DNA of 52,456 nucleotides from Streptomyces viridochromogenes DSM 40736 (GTDB lineage Bacteria > Actinomycetota > Actinomycetes > Streptomycetales > Streptomycetaceae). The position numbers and the translations under genes were made by a program. This document shows, piece after piece, positions 1 through 7,615 of the stretch. The notes under the pieces are model-generated. The model made no database searches, was not told the DNA's origin, and worked only from the letters and a program-made list of their open reading frames with translations. How positions within the stretch are numbered: the stretch's first letter is position 1; each line of letters opens with the position of its first letter. The stretch is from NCBI RefSeq assembly GCF_000158955.1, contig NZ_GG657757.1, positions 805,805-858,260 of the forward strand, given 5' to 3'.

Positions 1-371
1 CCGGCACGACGCTCCTGGAACGCCTGGGGCGGACCAGGACCGTCGTCGCCGGAGGCACCACGGCGGCGGCCGGAATGCTGCTCGGTTCGCTCGCCCCGTC
101 CCTGTGGGCGGCCCTGCTCGGGTACGCGGTGACGGGCATCGGCCTCGCGAACCTCTTCCCGGTCGCCGTGGAACGGGCGGGCGCGCTCGCCGGCCCCGGC
201 GGAGTCGCCACCGCCTCCACACTGGGCTACGGCGGGATGCTGCTGGGGCCGCCCGCCATCGGGTTCATGGCGGACTGGTTCTCCCTCCCCGCCGCCCTGA
301 CCAGCGTGGCGATCCTGGCCGCCCTGGCCGCGGTCATCGGCTTCGCGACGCGCACCGCCGCGGCCCGCTGA
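1..371 (+). CDS. MFS transporter, C-terminal part (5' end outside window)
   Basis: The frame is open from base 3 and ends with TGA at 369-371, giving about 122 residues. Alternating hydrophobic stretches (AALLGYAVTGIGLANLFPVA, then a Gly/Ala helix, then AAVIGFATR) look like the last four or so transmembrane helices of a major facilitator transporter. The short cytoplasmic loop LLERLGRTRTVVAG resembles the loop that precedes the second six-helix bundle. Substrate cannot be told from this part. The next intact gene downstream is an SDR gene on the same strand, but gene relics lie between, so no operon is implied. Confidence 0.8.
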   Translation, partial: GTTLLERLGRTRTVVAGGTTAAAGMLLGSLAPSLWAALLGYAVTGIGLANLFPVAVERAGALAGPGGVATASTLGYGGMLLGPPAIGFMADWFSLPAALTSVAILAALAAVIGFATRTAAAR

Positions 372-386
372 TCCCGGCCGGGCGGC

Positions 387-556
387 TCAGACGTCGGGGA
401 GCCGCGTGGACCGCGCCGCCCCGTCCACGAAGGTCTGCAGGACGCGGGTGGCGGCGATCTCCCTCGGACGGGCCCGCGAACGGATCCACGGTCCAGGACG
501 ACGAGATCGGCCGCCCTGCCGACGGTGATGCTGCCGGTGATGTCGTCAAAGACAGG
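387..556 (-). pseudogene. Amidohydrolase C-terminal relic, frameshifted
   Basis: Read on the minus strand, the segment encodes FDDITGSITVGRAADLVVLD, then DPFAGPSE after a frame change, then EIAATRVLQTFVDGAAR and the stop at 387-389 after a second change. GSI.VGR.ADL.VLDRDPF...EEI....V..T.VDG is the typical end of YtcJ-like metal-dependent amidohydrolases (normally about 500 residues). Only the last 55 or so residues remain and they need two frame changes. The rest of the gene is absent, so this is a remnant. It abuts a TetR relic on the other strand, which points to a deletion or recombination scar. Confidence 0.65.
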
Positions 557-690
557 GCCTGGACCCGGAAACGTACCCGGGCCTGACCGCGGTCCGTCCC
601 GAACTGCCGGCGATGGCGGACAGCTCCTTCGAGGAGGCGGTGGACCTCATGCTGGAGGCGCTGGCGGCGCGGGCCCCGGAGAAGCGCTGA
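541..690 (+). pseudogene. TetR-family regulator C-terminal relic
   Basis: The frame ending with TGA at 688-690 reads LDPETYPGLTAVRPELPAMA then DSSFEEAVDLMLEALAARA. The pattern 'FE.AVDLMLEALAAR' near the stop is typical of the C-terminal ligand-binding domain end of TetR/AcrR repressors. The same frame is closed by a stop near 526, and no helix-turn-helix region is present. It begins about where the amidohydrolase relic on the opposite strand begins, so the two truncated genes share a breakpoint near 541-556. Confidence 0.6.
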
Positions 691-765
691 GCGGCCCTGT
701 GTGACGCCGGCCGCGTCCCCGACCGGGTGATCGACACCCCGGCGTCGGGGTACTCGGGGCTCGCC

Positions 766-781
766 CCCGGTGATCACCGGG
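766..781. promoter_or_regulatory. 16-bp perfect palindrome upstream of SDR gene
   Basis: CCCGGTGATCACCGGG is a perfect 16-bp palindrome ending 26 bp before the GTG start of the SDR gene. A second, looser inverted repeat (CCGGGTG-ATCGA-CACCCCGG) lies just upstream at about 723-742. Either could be an operator. No cognate regulator is apparent next to it; the only regulator nearby is the truncated TetR relic. Confidence 0.35.
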
Positions 782-807
782 CACGCCGTGGACGAGGAGG
801 CAGACCC

Positions 808-1686
808 GTGACCGAACAGCAGCACCCCGCTGAGCAGCACCCGACCCCGGAGTTTCCCTCCCAGGACCAGTCGCACCCGGGCTGGACCGGCCCCATGGAC
901 CCGCCCCCGGACCACGGTGAGGAGTCCTACCGGGGCAGTGGCCGACTGGCCGGCCGCAAGACCGTGATCACCGGTGGGGACTCCGGGATCGGCCGGGCGG
1001 TCGCCCTGGCGTTCGCCCGTGAGGGAGCCGATGTGCTCTTCACCCACCTGGACGACGAGAAGGACGACGCCTCCGAGACGGCCCGGCTGGTCGAGGAGGC
1101 CGGCCGGCGTGCCGTGCCCGTCCCGTGCGATGTGCGGGAGGAGGCGAACTGCCGGGCGCTGATCGACCGTGCCGTCGAGGAGTTCGGCCGGATCGACGTC
1201 CTGGTGAACAACGCGGCGTACCAGATGTCGCAGCCCGACGGCATCGAGTCGATCTCCACCGAGCAGTTCGACCGGGTGATGCGCACCAACCTGTACGGCA
1301 TGTTCTGGCTGTGCAAGATGGCCCTGCCGCACATCCCGGAGGGCGGCAGCATCATCAACTCCACATCGGTGCAGGCCTACAAGCCCAGCCCGCATCTGCT
1401 GGACTACGCGACGACGAAGGGCGCGATCGTCACCTTCACGCAGGGCCTCGCGCAGATGCTGATCGAGAAGGGCGTCCGCGTCAACGCGGTGGCACCGGGC
1501 CCGGTGTGGACACCGCTGATCCCGGCGACGCTGCCGGACACGCGTACGTTCGGCAAGCAGGCCCCCATCGGACGGCCCGCGCAGCCGGCCGAGATGGCTC
1601 CGGCGTACGTCTTCCTCGCCTCCCAGGAGGCGTCGTACATCACCGCCGAGATCCTCAACGCGACGGGCGGCACACCGCTGCCGTGA
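808..1686 (+). CDS. SDR family oxidoreductase (YghA-like)
   Basis: A 292-residue classical short-chain dehydrogenase with an extended N-terminus (about 50 residues rich in Gln, His and Pro, including HPGWTGPMDPPPDHGEESY) typical of YghA/YhdF-type 'general stress' SDRs. Visible motifs: TGGDSGIG at 55-62 (NAD(P) binding), NNAA at 134-137, and the catalytic Ser187, Tyr200 and Lys204 (YATTK). The C-terminus ends TGGTPLP. The GTG at 808 is chosen because GAGGAGG lies 7 nt upstream and the protein then starts MTEQQHP, as in its relatives; the frame is open upstream to 727. Substrate unknown. Related enzymes are NADP-dependent and often induced by stress. Confidence 0.9.
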   Translation: MTEQQHPAEQHPTPEFPSQDQSHPGWTGPMDPPPDHGEESYRGSGRLAGRKTVITGGDSGIGRAVALAFAREGADVLFTHLDDEKDDASETARLVEEAGRRAVPVPCDVREEANCRALIDRAVEEFGRIDVLVNNAAYQMSQPDGIESISTEQFDRVMRTNLYGMFWLCKMALPHIPEGGSIINSTSVQAYKPSPHLLDYATTKGAIVTFTQGLAQMLIEKGVRVNAVAPGPVWTPLIPATLPDTRTFGKQAPIGRPAQPAEMAPAYVFLASQEASYITAEILNATGGTPLP

Positions 1687-1694
1687 ATCCCGGG

Positions 1695-1722
1695 GCATGG
1701 AGCGTGCTCCATGCGGCAGACT
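1695..1722. promoter_or_regulatory. Palindrome and leaderless-type -10 box before 1730
   Basis: GCATGGAGC-GT-GCTCCATGC (1695-1714) is a 9-bp inverted repeat. It is followed by CAGACT at 1717-1722, which sits 7 nt before the ATG at 1730, the usual arrangement for a leaderless Streptomyces mRNA. The palindrome would cover the spacer and -35 region of this promoter, so it may be an operator; it could also act as a weak terminator for the SDR gene. Confidence 0.4.
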
Positions 1723-1729
1723 CGGCGGC

Positions 1730-2458
1730 ATGGAGACCGCCGAGTTCCTTCAAGCGCTGGAGAACGAGGGCCGGCTGCTCGCCGCGGCCGCCGAGGCGGC
1801 GGGGACGGACGCCAAGGTGCCGGCCTGCCCGGGTTGGCAGGTGCGCGACCTGCTGCGGCACACGGGCGCGGTGCACCGCTGGGCCGCCGCCTACGTCGCG
1901 CAGGGGCTGACCGAGCGCCGCCCCCTGGCCGAACCCACCGGTCTCGACGGTGCGGAGCTGGTGGCCTGGTACCGCGACAGCCACGGCCTTCTCGTCGGGA
2001 CGCTGTCCGCCGCCTCGCCCGACGTGAAGTGCTGGGCCTTCCTGCCCGCGCCGTCCCCGCTGGCCTTCTGGGCCCGGCGGCAGGCGCACGAGACGGCGGT
2101 GCACCGCGTCGACGCGGAATCCGCCCGCGGCGGCGGTACCACCGCGCTCGCGCCGGAGTTCGCGACCGACGGCATCGACGAACTCCTGCGCGGGTTCAGC
2201 GCCCGCCCCAGGAGCCGGCTCCACACTCCCGAGCCGCGCGTGCTGCGGGTGCGCACGGACGACACCGACGCGGTGTGGACCGTACGGCTGTCCCCGGAGC
2301 CGCCCGTGACCTCCCCGGGCGCGTCGGGGGAGGCCGAGTGCGAACTCTCCGGACCGGCCGAGCAGTTGTACCTGGCGCTGTGGAACCGGGCCCCCTTGCC
2401 CAGGGTCACGGGCGACAAGGCGCTCGCCGCGCTGTGGCGGGAGGCCTCCGCGGTCTGA
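1730..2458 (+). CDS. Maleylpyruvate isomerase-family, mycothiol-dependent protein
   Basis: A 242-residue protein. Its first part, METAEFLQALENEGRLLAAA then VPACPGWQVRDLLRHTGAVH, matches the MDMPI/DinB-like metal-binding N-terminal domain, with the 'CPGW.V.DLL.H' signature and the HETAVHRVDAE-type motif around residues 113-125 that complete the metal site. The second part (SPEPPVTSPG..AECELSGPAEQLYLALWNRAPL) is the MDMPI C-terminal domain. The family uses mycothiol as cofactor in isomerisation or conjugation; the substrate here is unknown. ATG 1730 is preferred over 1697 because of the -10-like CAGACT 7 nt upstream and because the longer N-terminus would run through a palindrome. It ends 6 bp from the convergent MarR gene. 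Confidence 0.82.
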   Translation: METAEFLQALENEGRLLAAAAEAAGTDAKVPACPGWQVRDLLRHTGAVHRWAAAYVAQGLTERRPLAEPTGLDGAELVAWYRDSHGLLVGTLSAASPDVKCWAFLPAPSPLAFWARRQAHETAVHRVDAESARGGGTTALAPEFATDGIDELLRGFSARPRSRLHTPEPRVLRVRTDDTDAVWTVRLSPEPPVTSPGASGEAECELSGPAEQLYLALWNRAPLPRVTGDKALAALWREASAV

Positions 2459-2464
2459 CCTGAC

Positions 2465-2866
2465 CTAGGGCGTGTCGTCGGTCAGCATCCGCGCGAGCAC
2501 CGCGCGCTGCACGGGCAGCACCTCGCCGTGCAGCGCGCGTCCCTTCGCCGTGAGCGCGACCCGCACGCCCCGCCGGTCCTGCGGACACATGCAGCGCTCG
2601 ACGAGCCCCTCCTTCTCCAGCCGGGCGATCAGCCGTGACAGCGCGCTCTGGCTGAGATGGACCCGCTCGGAGATCTCCTGGACACGGTAGGAGGGCGTGC
2701 CCTTCGGCGCCCGGCACCCTGCGAGGACGTCGAGCACCTCGAAGTCACTGGCGCACAGGCCATGGCCGTGCAGGGCCCGGTCGAGTTCGCACTGCGTGCG
2801 CGCGTGCAGCGCCAGAATGTCCCGCCACTGTTCCACGAGCGCCTGCTCGGCCTGGGTCGCCGCCAT
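2465..2866 (-). CDS. MarR family transcriptional regulator
   Basis: A 133-residue winged-helix protein. The recognition region YRVQEISERVHLSQSALSRL, then the wing with D-R-R-G (CPQDRRGVRVALT), and the flanking helices are all in place. It is divergent from an MFS exporter (2952) across an 85-bp region with TTGCAT/ATGCA inverted repeats, so it probably represses the exporter and itself. The start at 2866 (MAATQAEQALVEQW) removes a non-conserved extension that would run through the operator. Four Cys residues are present, including CMCPQD just before the wing, so thiol oxidation is a possible signal (inference). Confidence 0.87.
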   Translation of the reverse strand: MAATQAEQALVEQWRDILALHARTQCELDRALHGHGLCASDFEVLDVLAGCRAPKGTPSYRVQEISERVHLSQSALSRLIARLEKEGLVERCMCPQDRRGVRVALTAKGRALHGEVLPVQRAVLARMLTDDTP

Positions 2867-2896
2867 GCGCGGAACCGTAACAGACAACCAAGATTG

Positions 2897-2945
2897 TTGC
2901 ATCCGAATTAAATGCACTTGCATTCCATGCATGCGCATGTAGTGT
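2897..2945. promoter_or_regulatory. Divergent MarR/MFS control region with inverted repeats
   Basis: Two inverted repeats share the same half-sites: TTGCAT (2897-2902) with AATGCA (2911-2916), and TGCAT-TCC-ATGCA (2919-2931). TTGCAT at 2918-2923 can serve as a -35 and TAGTGT at 2940-2945 as a -10 (16-bp spacer), 6 nt before the exporter ATG at 2952, which fits a leaderless transcript. Repressor bound to the second repeat would cover the -35. The AT-rich stretch stands out against the GC-rich flanks. Confidence 0.6.
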
Positions 2946-2951
2946 CTCGGC

Positions 2952-4434
2952 ATGACCTCTCCGCTCACCACCCCCACGTCCGACGGGCGTTGGACTCCCC
3001 GGCTCTGGGGCACCCTCCTGGTGCTCTGCGCCGCGATGTTCCTGGACGCCCTGGACGTGTCCATGGTCGGCGTGGCGCTGCCGTCCATCGGCGCCGACCT
3101 CGGCCTGTCGACCTCCGCGCTGCAATGGATCGTCAGCGGCTACATCCTCGGCTACGGCGGTCTGCTGCTCCTCGGCGGTCGCACCGCCGACCTGCTGGGC
3201 CGGCGTCAGGTCTTCCTGGTGGCCCTGGGCGTCTTCGCGCTGGCCTCGCTGCTGGGCGGCGTCGTCGACTCGGGACCTCTGCTCATCGCCAGTCGCTTCG
3301 TCAAGGGCCTGAGCGCGGCCTTCACGGCCCCCGCCGGCCTGTCGATCATCACCACGACGTTCCCCGAAAGGGCCGCTCCGCAACCGGGCGTTGGCCATAT
3401 ACACCACCTGCGGCGCCACCGGCTACTCGATGGGCCTGGTCTTCTCCGGCCTGCTCACCGAGGCGAGCTGGCGGCTCACGATGCTGCTGCCCGCCCCCGT
3501 CGCGCTGATCGCCCTGCTCGTGGGCCTCAAGCTGCTGCCGCGCAGTGAGCGCGAGCGCGGCGAGGGCGGCTACGACATCCCCGGCGCGGTCCTCGGCACC
3601 GCCTCGATGCTGCTGCTCGTCTTCACCGTCGTCGAGGCGCCCGAGGTGGGCTGGGCCGCGGCCCGGACCGTGCTGTCCTTCGCGGCGGTGGCCGTACTGC
3701 TGGCGGCCTTCGTCGCCGTCGAACGGCGCAGCCCCAGTCCGCTGATCCGGCTCGGGGTTCTGCGCTCGGGGCCGCAGGTGCGGGCCCAACTGGGCGCGAT
3801 GACGTTCATCGGGAGCTACATCGGCTTCCAGTTCCTGGTCACCCTGTACATGCAGCAGCTGCTCGGCTGGTCGGCGCTGCACACGGCGCTGGCGTTCCTG
3901 CCGGCAGGCGCGTTGGTGGCGCTGTCCGCGACGAAGGTGGGAGCGGTCATCGACCGGTTCGGCACGGCCCGGCTGATGGTGCTGGGCTTCGTCCTGATGG
4001 TGGTCGGCTACGTACTGTTCCTGCGGGTCGACCTCCACCCGGTCTACGCGGCGGCGATCCTGCCGACGATGCTGCTGGTCGGCTCGGGCTTCGCGTTGAC
4101 CTTCCCGTCCCTCAACGTCCAGGCCACCAACGGCGTCGACGAGCACGAGCAGGGCATGGTCTCCGGGCTGCTCAACACCTCGGTCCAGGTGGGCGGCGCG
4201 ATCTTTCTCGCCGTGGTGACGGCGGTGGTGACCGCGAACGCCCCCGAGAAGGGTGCCGTCACCCCGCAGGCCGTCCTCGACAGCTACCGCCCCGGCTTCG
4301 TGGTCGTGACCCTCATCGCCCTCGCCGGCCTGCTGATCACCCTCACGGGCCTGCGGACCCGCCGGGGCCGTCCGTCCGTCGTGGTCGCCAAGTCCACCCT
4401 CAGGGAGGCGGAGCGCGTACCCGTACGCGACTAG
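2952..4434 (+). pseudogene. DHA2-type MFS drug exporter, one frameshift
   Basis: The N-terminal part (MTSPLTTP...) and the C-terminal part (..LAIYTTCGATGYSMGLVFSG..) are in different frames. GAAAGGGCC at about 3367-3373 contains one extra base: removing it restores the expected FPEGPLRNRALAIY, which is strongly conserved in this family between helices 4 and 5. The joined protein would be about 493 residues, the normal size for 14-helix DHA2 (EmrB/QacA-like) exporters. Motif A (GGRTADLLGRR) and the D-LD motif in helix 1 (FLDALDVSMVGVALP) are visible. It is divergent from, and presumably controlled by, the MarR gene. Either a real single-base mutation or a sequencing error. Confidence 0.8.
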
Positions 4435-4449
4435 GGGGAACGCCTTCCA

Positions 4450-4487
4450 GGCGCGCCCGGCGGGACTGCTTGCTCGCCGGGCGCGCC
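4450..4487 (+). terminator. Strong hairpin after MFS gene
   Basis: GGCGCGCCCGGCG (4450-4462) and CGCCGGGCGCGCC (4475-4487) form a perfect 13-bp stem with a 12-nt loop, 16 bp after the MFS stop codon. There is no T-run, as is common for Streptomyces terminators. Confidence 0.65.
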
Positions 4488-4504
4488 CCTGTTCGACTCG
4501 ACGT

Positions 4505-4789
4505 ATGACCCATCACGGGGGACGGCGCACTCAGGCCGAGCGGGACGCGATCACGGTCGAGATCGGGTACGCGCCGTGCAGTGCGGCCTTCACGGCGGCG
4601 GTGCTCCTCGGGGCCGTGGCCGGTCCGGCGCTGCTCTTCGGCCTTCCGGACACGGCGGAACTCCTGCTGCCGCGCATCGGGTCGGTTCTCGCGCCCGTCC
4701 TCTTCGCCGCCCGGGTCGTCAGCGTGCTGGTCCGGTTCCGGTCGGCGGGTCAGCCCAGCCAGCCCGGCCGCACCAGCCCCGACTCGTAG
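4505..4789 (+). CDS. Small membrane protein (DUF6332-like)
   Basis: A 94-residue protein with a short charged N-terminus (RRTQAERDAITVEIGYA) and two hydrophobic helices: AAFTAAVLLGAVAGPALLF at about 24-44 and VLAPVLFAARVVSVLVRF at about 61-78. The RRTQAERDA.TVEI start recalls small Streptomyces membrane proteins annotated as DUF6332, from memory only. Function unknown. Its last 40 bases overlap the end of the convergent response-regulator gene. Confidence 0.6.
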   Translation: MTHHGGRRTQAERDAITVEIGYAPCSAAFTAAVLLGAVAGPALLFGLPDTAELLLPRIGSVLAPVLFAARVVSVLVRFRSAGQPSQPGRTSPDS

Positions 4790-5415
4790 GCGAGCACGAC
4801 GAGTTGGGCCCTGTCGCGGGCGTTCAGCTTCACCATCGTGCGGCTGACGTGGGTCTTGGCCGTGAGTGGGCTGACCACCAGGCGACGCGCGATCTCCCCG
4901 TTGGACAGACCGATGCCGACCAGAGCCATCACCTCACGCTCCCGCTCGGTGAGGGAGGCCAGGGCATCGGCCGCCGCCGGCTCCTTGGAGCGGGCCGCGA
5001 ACTCGCCGATCAACCGCCGCGTCACACCCGGCGACAGCAGCGCGTCGCCCGCGACCACCGCCCGTACGGCGCGCAGGAGTTCGTCCGGCTCGGTGTCCTT
5101 CACCAGGAAGCCGGAGGCGCCCGAGCGGATCGCCTCGAAGACGTACTCGTCGAGCTCGAAGGTGGTCAGCATGACCACCTTCACGTCCTTCAGGGACGGG
5201 TCCTCGGTGACCCGGCGGGTCGCGGCCAGGCCGTCGAGCGAGGGCATCCGGATGTCCATCAGGACGACGTCGGGCCGCAGTTCACGGATCCGGCGCACAG
5301 CCTCCTCGCCGTCGGCGGCCTCCGCGGCCACCTCGATGTCCGGCTGCGCGTCGAGCAGCGCCCGGAACCCCGCCCGGACCAGTGACTGGTCGTCGGCGAG
5401 CAGTACGCGGATCAC
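4750..5415 (-). CDS. NarL/LuxR-type response regulator
   Basis: A 221-residue response regulator. The receiver domain (1-120) has the acidic pair LLADDQ at 8-9, the phosphoacceptor in VVLMDIRMP near residue 54, a Thr in the MLTTFE switch and the Lys in FLVKDTEP. A LuxR helix-turn-helix follows (LTEREREVMALVGIGLSNGE ... TAKTHVSRTMVKL, about 150-210). It lies 36 bp downstream of its sensor kinase gene on the same strand, so the two form an operon. The inducing signal is unknown. Confidence 0.94.
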   Translation of the reverse strand: MIRVLLADDQSLVRAGFRALLDAQPDIEVAAEAADGEEAVRRIRELRPDVVLMDIRMPSLDGLAATRRVTEDPSLKDVKVVMLTTFELDEYVFEAIRSGASGFLVKDTEPDELLRAVRAVVAGDALLSPGVTRRLIGEFAARSKEPAAADALASLTEREREVMALVGIGLSNGEIARRLVVSPLTAKTHVSRTMVKLNARDRAQLVVLAYESGLVRPGWLG

Positions 5416-5451
5416 CGGTCCTCCATGTGTCGTCCTCGAGTTGCCGTCGGC

Positions 5452-6669
5452 TCACGGACCGGCGGACGCCGTCATCGGCAGTTCGGCGAGCACCCGGAAA
5501 CCGCCGTCCGGGCGGGTCCCCGCCTCGATGGTGCCACCCAGCGCGGCGGCCCGCTCCCGCATACCGGCCAGCCCGTTGCCGCTGCCGCCGGCCTCGGCGC
5601 CGGTCGCGGGCCCGTCGTCGTCGACGCGCAGCCGCAGCACACGCGAGTCGTGGGCGAGGTGCACGCGGGCGTGCCGCGAGCCCGAGTGCCGTACGACGTT
5701 GGTCAGGGCCTCCTGGACGATCCGGAAGGCGGCGAGGTCGGTGCCGGGCGCGAGGCGTGGCGGCTCGCCCTCGACGTCGACGGTCAGGCCCGCGCTCGCC
5801 GCCTGCGCCACCAGTTCGGGCAGCCGGTCCAGCCCGGGCGCCGGGGCGCGTGGTGCCTCACCGGGCGCGCGCAGGGTGTCGAGCACCTGGCGCACCTCGC
5901 CGAGCGCTTCCTTGCTCGTGGCCTTGATCGTGGTGAGGGCCGAGCGGGCCTGCTCGGGGTCGGTGTCGAGGAGCGCGAGGCCGACGCCCGCCTGCACATT
6001 GATCACGGAGATGCTGTGGGCGAGTACGTCGTGCAGCTCCCGGGCGATCCGCAGCCGCTCCTCGTCGGCCCGCCGCCGTGCGGCCTCCGCGCGCTCGGCC
6101 CGCTCGCGGGCCCACTGCTCGCGCCGGACCCGGAACAGCTCCGACACCGCCACGATCGCCGCCACCCAGGTGGCGACGACGATCTCCTCGCCCCAGGAGA
6201 GGGCGGAGTCCCCCGACGGCGGCAGCCACGGGTAGAGCCAGTGCGCCACCAGGACGTGCCCGGCCCAGAGCATGCCCATCGCCGCCCACGCGGCCCGGCG
6301 GTGCCCGGCGACGATCGCGCTGAAGCACGCCAGGGCGACGGTGAGGAGCACCGGCCCGTAGGGATATCCGGCCCCCAGGTAGACCATGACGGCGGCGGCC
6401 GTGCCGAACACCACGGCCACCGGGTACCGCTTGCGCCAGAGCAGCAGCCCTCCCGCCACCATCAGCAGCACCCGCGCGAAGACATCCAGCTCCGCCCGCT
6501 CTCCCTGCTGCCCGTGGGCGGCGAAGTTCGACCCGACGAGCACGAACGCGGTCACGACGACGGTGGACCGCCAGGGCCACCGAGGGGCCCGCCCTTCCCA
6601 CCGGTCCCACCATGCGGGGCCGTGCCGCCACCATTGCGGCGGCCCGCCCCGCACACGCTGCTCGTCCAT
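5452..6669 (-). CDS. Sensor histidine kinase (HisKA_3 family)
   Basis: About 405 residues. The N-terminal third holds several hydrophobic helices (STVVVTAFVLVGSNFA, VLLMVAGGLLLW, VAVVFGTAAAVMVYLGAGY, VLLTVALACFSAIVA, IVVATWVAAIVAVSELF), so it is a membrane sensor with almost no extracellular domain. The dimerisation and phosphoacceptor helix reads LRIARELHDVLAHSISVI, with His in RELHD. The ATPase domain has NVVRHS (N box) and GNGLAGMRERAAALGG (G box). This is the usual partner of NarL regulators. ATG 6669 is preferred; a GTG at 6678 is also possible. It sits upstream of, and codirectional with, the response regulator. Confidence 0.92.
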   Translation of the reverse strand: MDEQRVRGGPPQWWRHGPAWWDRWEGRAPRWPWRSTVVVTAFVLVGSNFAAHGQQGERAELDVFARVLLMVAGGLLLWRKRYPVAVVFGTAAAVMVYLGAGYPYGPVLLTVALACFSAIVAGHRRAAWAAMGMLWAGHVLVAHWLYPWLPPSGDSALSWGEEIVVATWVAAIVAVSELFRVRREQWARERAERAEAARRRADEERLRIARELHDVLAHSISVINVQAGVGLALLDTDPEQARSALTTIKATSKEALGEVRQVLDTLRAPGEAPRAPAPGLDRLPELVAQAASAGLTVDVEGEPPRLAPGTDLAAFRIVQEALTNVVRHSGSRHARVHLAHDSRVLRLRVDDDGPATGAEAGGSGNGLAGMRERAAALGGTIEAGTRPDGGFRVLAELPMTASAGP

Positions 6670-6728
6670 ACCGGCCACGCTAGACGCCGGACTCCCGCAC
6701 CGGCGTCACCCCGGCGTGGCGATCACGC

Positions 6729-7463
6729 CTACTCCCCGGGAAGTACACCGCCGCCCGGCGCTGCGTCCTCGGCAGAACCGGGTACCAGTCCCACCCCCCG
6801 AGCGAGTTGCCCCACCGCGTGGCGGAAGAACCGCGCCCGGTCCTCCACCACGCGGTGGAACTGGCCGAACAGCTCGAAGCCGACCAGGCCGTACAGCTGG
6901 GCCCAGGCCGCGACGAGAGCTGACACCACCTCCGGGGGCAGGTCGGGCGCGAGGTCGGCGGCCATCCGTTCGGCCTCAGGGCGCAGCTCGGACGGCAGCG
7001 CCGGTCCGGCCAGGCCGGAGCCGTGATGGGCATCGCGTGCGATGCCGAGGAGCAGGAGGCCGACGCGGGCGGCGGACGGGACGGTGGTGTCGGGGGCGGT
7101 GTAGCCGGGCACGGGCGATCCGTAGATCAGCGCGTACTCGTGGGGGTGGTCCAGCGCCCAGCCCCGCACCGCCTCACAGACCGCGATCCACCGCCGGAAA
7201 GGGTCGGTGGCCGCCGACTCATGAGCCGCCTCGGCCCGCTCGCCGAGGGAGTCGTAGGCGTCGATGATGAGAGCGGTCAGCAGGTCGTCACGGCTGGGGA
7301 AGTAGCGGTACAGCGCGGACGAGACCATGCCCAGCTCGCGGGCCACGGCCCGCAGGGAGAGCCGGGCGGCGCCCTGCGCCGCGAGCTGTCTGCGGGCCTC
7401 GTCCTTGATGGCCGCGGTGACTTCGATCCTGGCCCGGGCACGGGCGCCGTGTGCGGTGCTCAT
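6729..7463 (-). CDS. TetR family regulator
   Basis: A 244-residue TetR/AcrR regulator. The N-terminal helix-turn-helix is clear (LRAVARELGMVSSALYRYFP, about 33-52). The C-terminal domain (WIAVCEAVRGWALDHPHEYA, LIYGSPVPGYTAP) resembles the WHG/TetR_C_13 type. The gene is divergent from a DUF385 nitroreductase gene. Three or four copies of an AGAGC-N3-GCTCT element lie in the 152-bp gap, which fits repression of both genes. ATG 7463 is chosen because the upstream extension would run through the operators. Confidence 0.88.
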   Translation of the reverse strand: MSTAHGARARARIEVTAAIKDEARRQLAAQGAARLSLRAVARELGMVSSALYRYFPSRDDLLTALIIDAYDSLGERAEAAHESAATDPFRRWIAVCEAVRGWALDHPHEYALIYGSPVPGYTAPDTTVPSAARVGLLLLGIARDAHHGSGLAGPALPSELRPEAERMAADLAPDLPPEVVSALVAAWAQLYGLVGFELFGQFHRVVEDRARFFRHAVGQLARGVGLVPGSAEDAAPGGGVLPGE

Positions 7464-7504
7464 GCGGGAAGTGTGCCATGAAAGCAGAGCACTGCACACA
7501 AACG

Positions 7505-7590
7505 AGAGCACCGCTCTTGCTATGCGGGGCGACCTCGGGCAGACTGAATCCATCGAACGAGAGCGGTGCTCACAGAAGAGAGCACCGCTC
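7505..7590. promoter_or_regulatory. Triple operator and promoter between TetR and nitroreductase genes
   Basis: Three copies of one palindrome occur: AGAGCACCGCTCT at 7505-7517, AGAGCGGTGCTC at 7560-7571 and AGAGCACCGCTC at 7579-7590. Copies two and three are inverted relative to each other (11-bp perfect arms with an 8-bp spacer). A degenerate fourth (GAGCACTGC) lies at 7487-7495. A promoter TTGCTA (7517-7522), 17 bp, CAGACT (7540-7545) reads to the right. The first copy touches its -35 and copies two and three lie just past the likely start, so repressor could block both initiation and escape. Confidence 0.7.
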
Positions 7591-7615
7591 CACGATCAGA
7601 CAACAGGGGGACCTC

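Noticed and set aside
748..753. GGGTAC as a sigma-B type -10 for the SDR gene
   Set aside because: No matching GTTT-type -35 at the right distance was found.
334..1731. Long open frame on the minus strand across the SDR gene
   Set aside because: Composition (many Arg, His, Gly) and lack of any motif show it is the antisense shadow of a well-supported SDR gene; only its end coincides with a real amidohydrolase relic.
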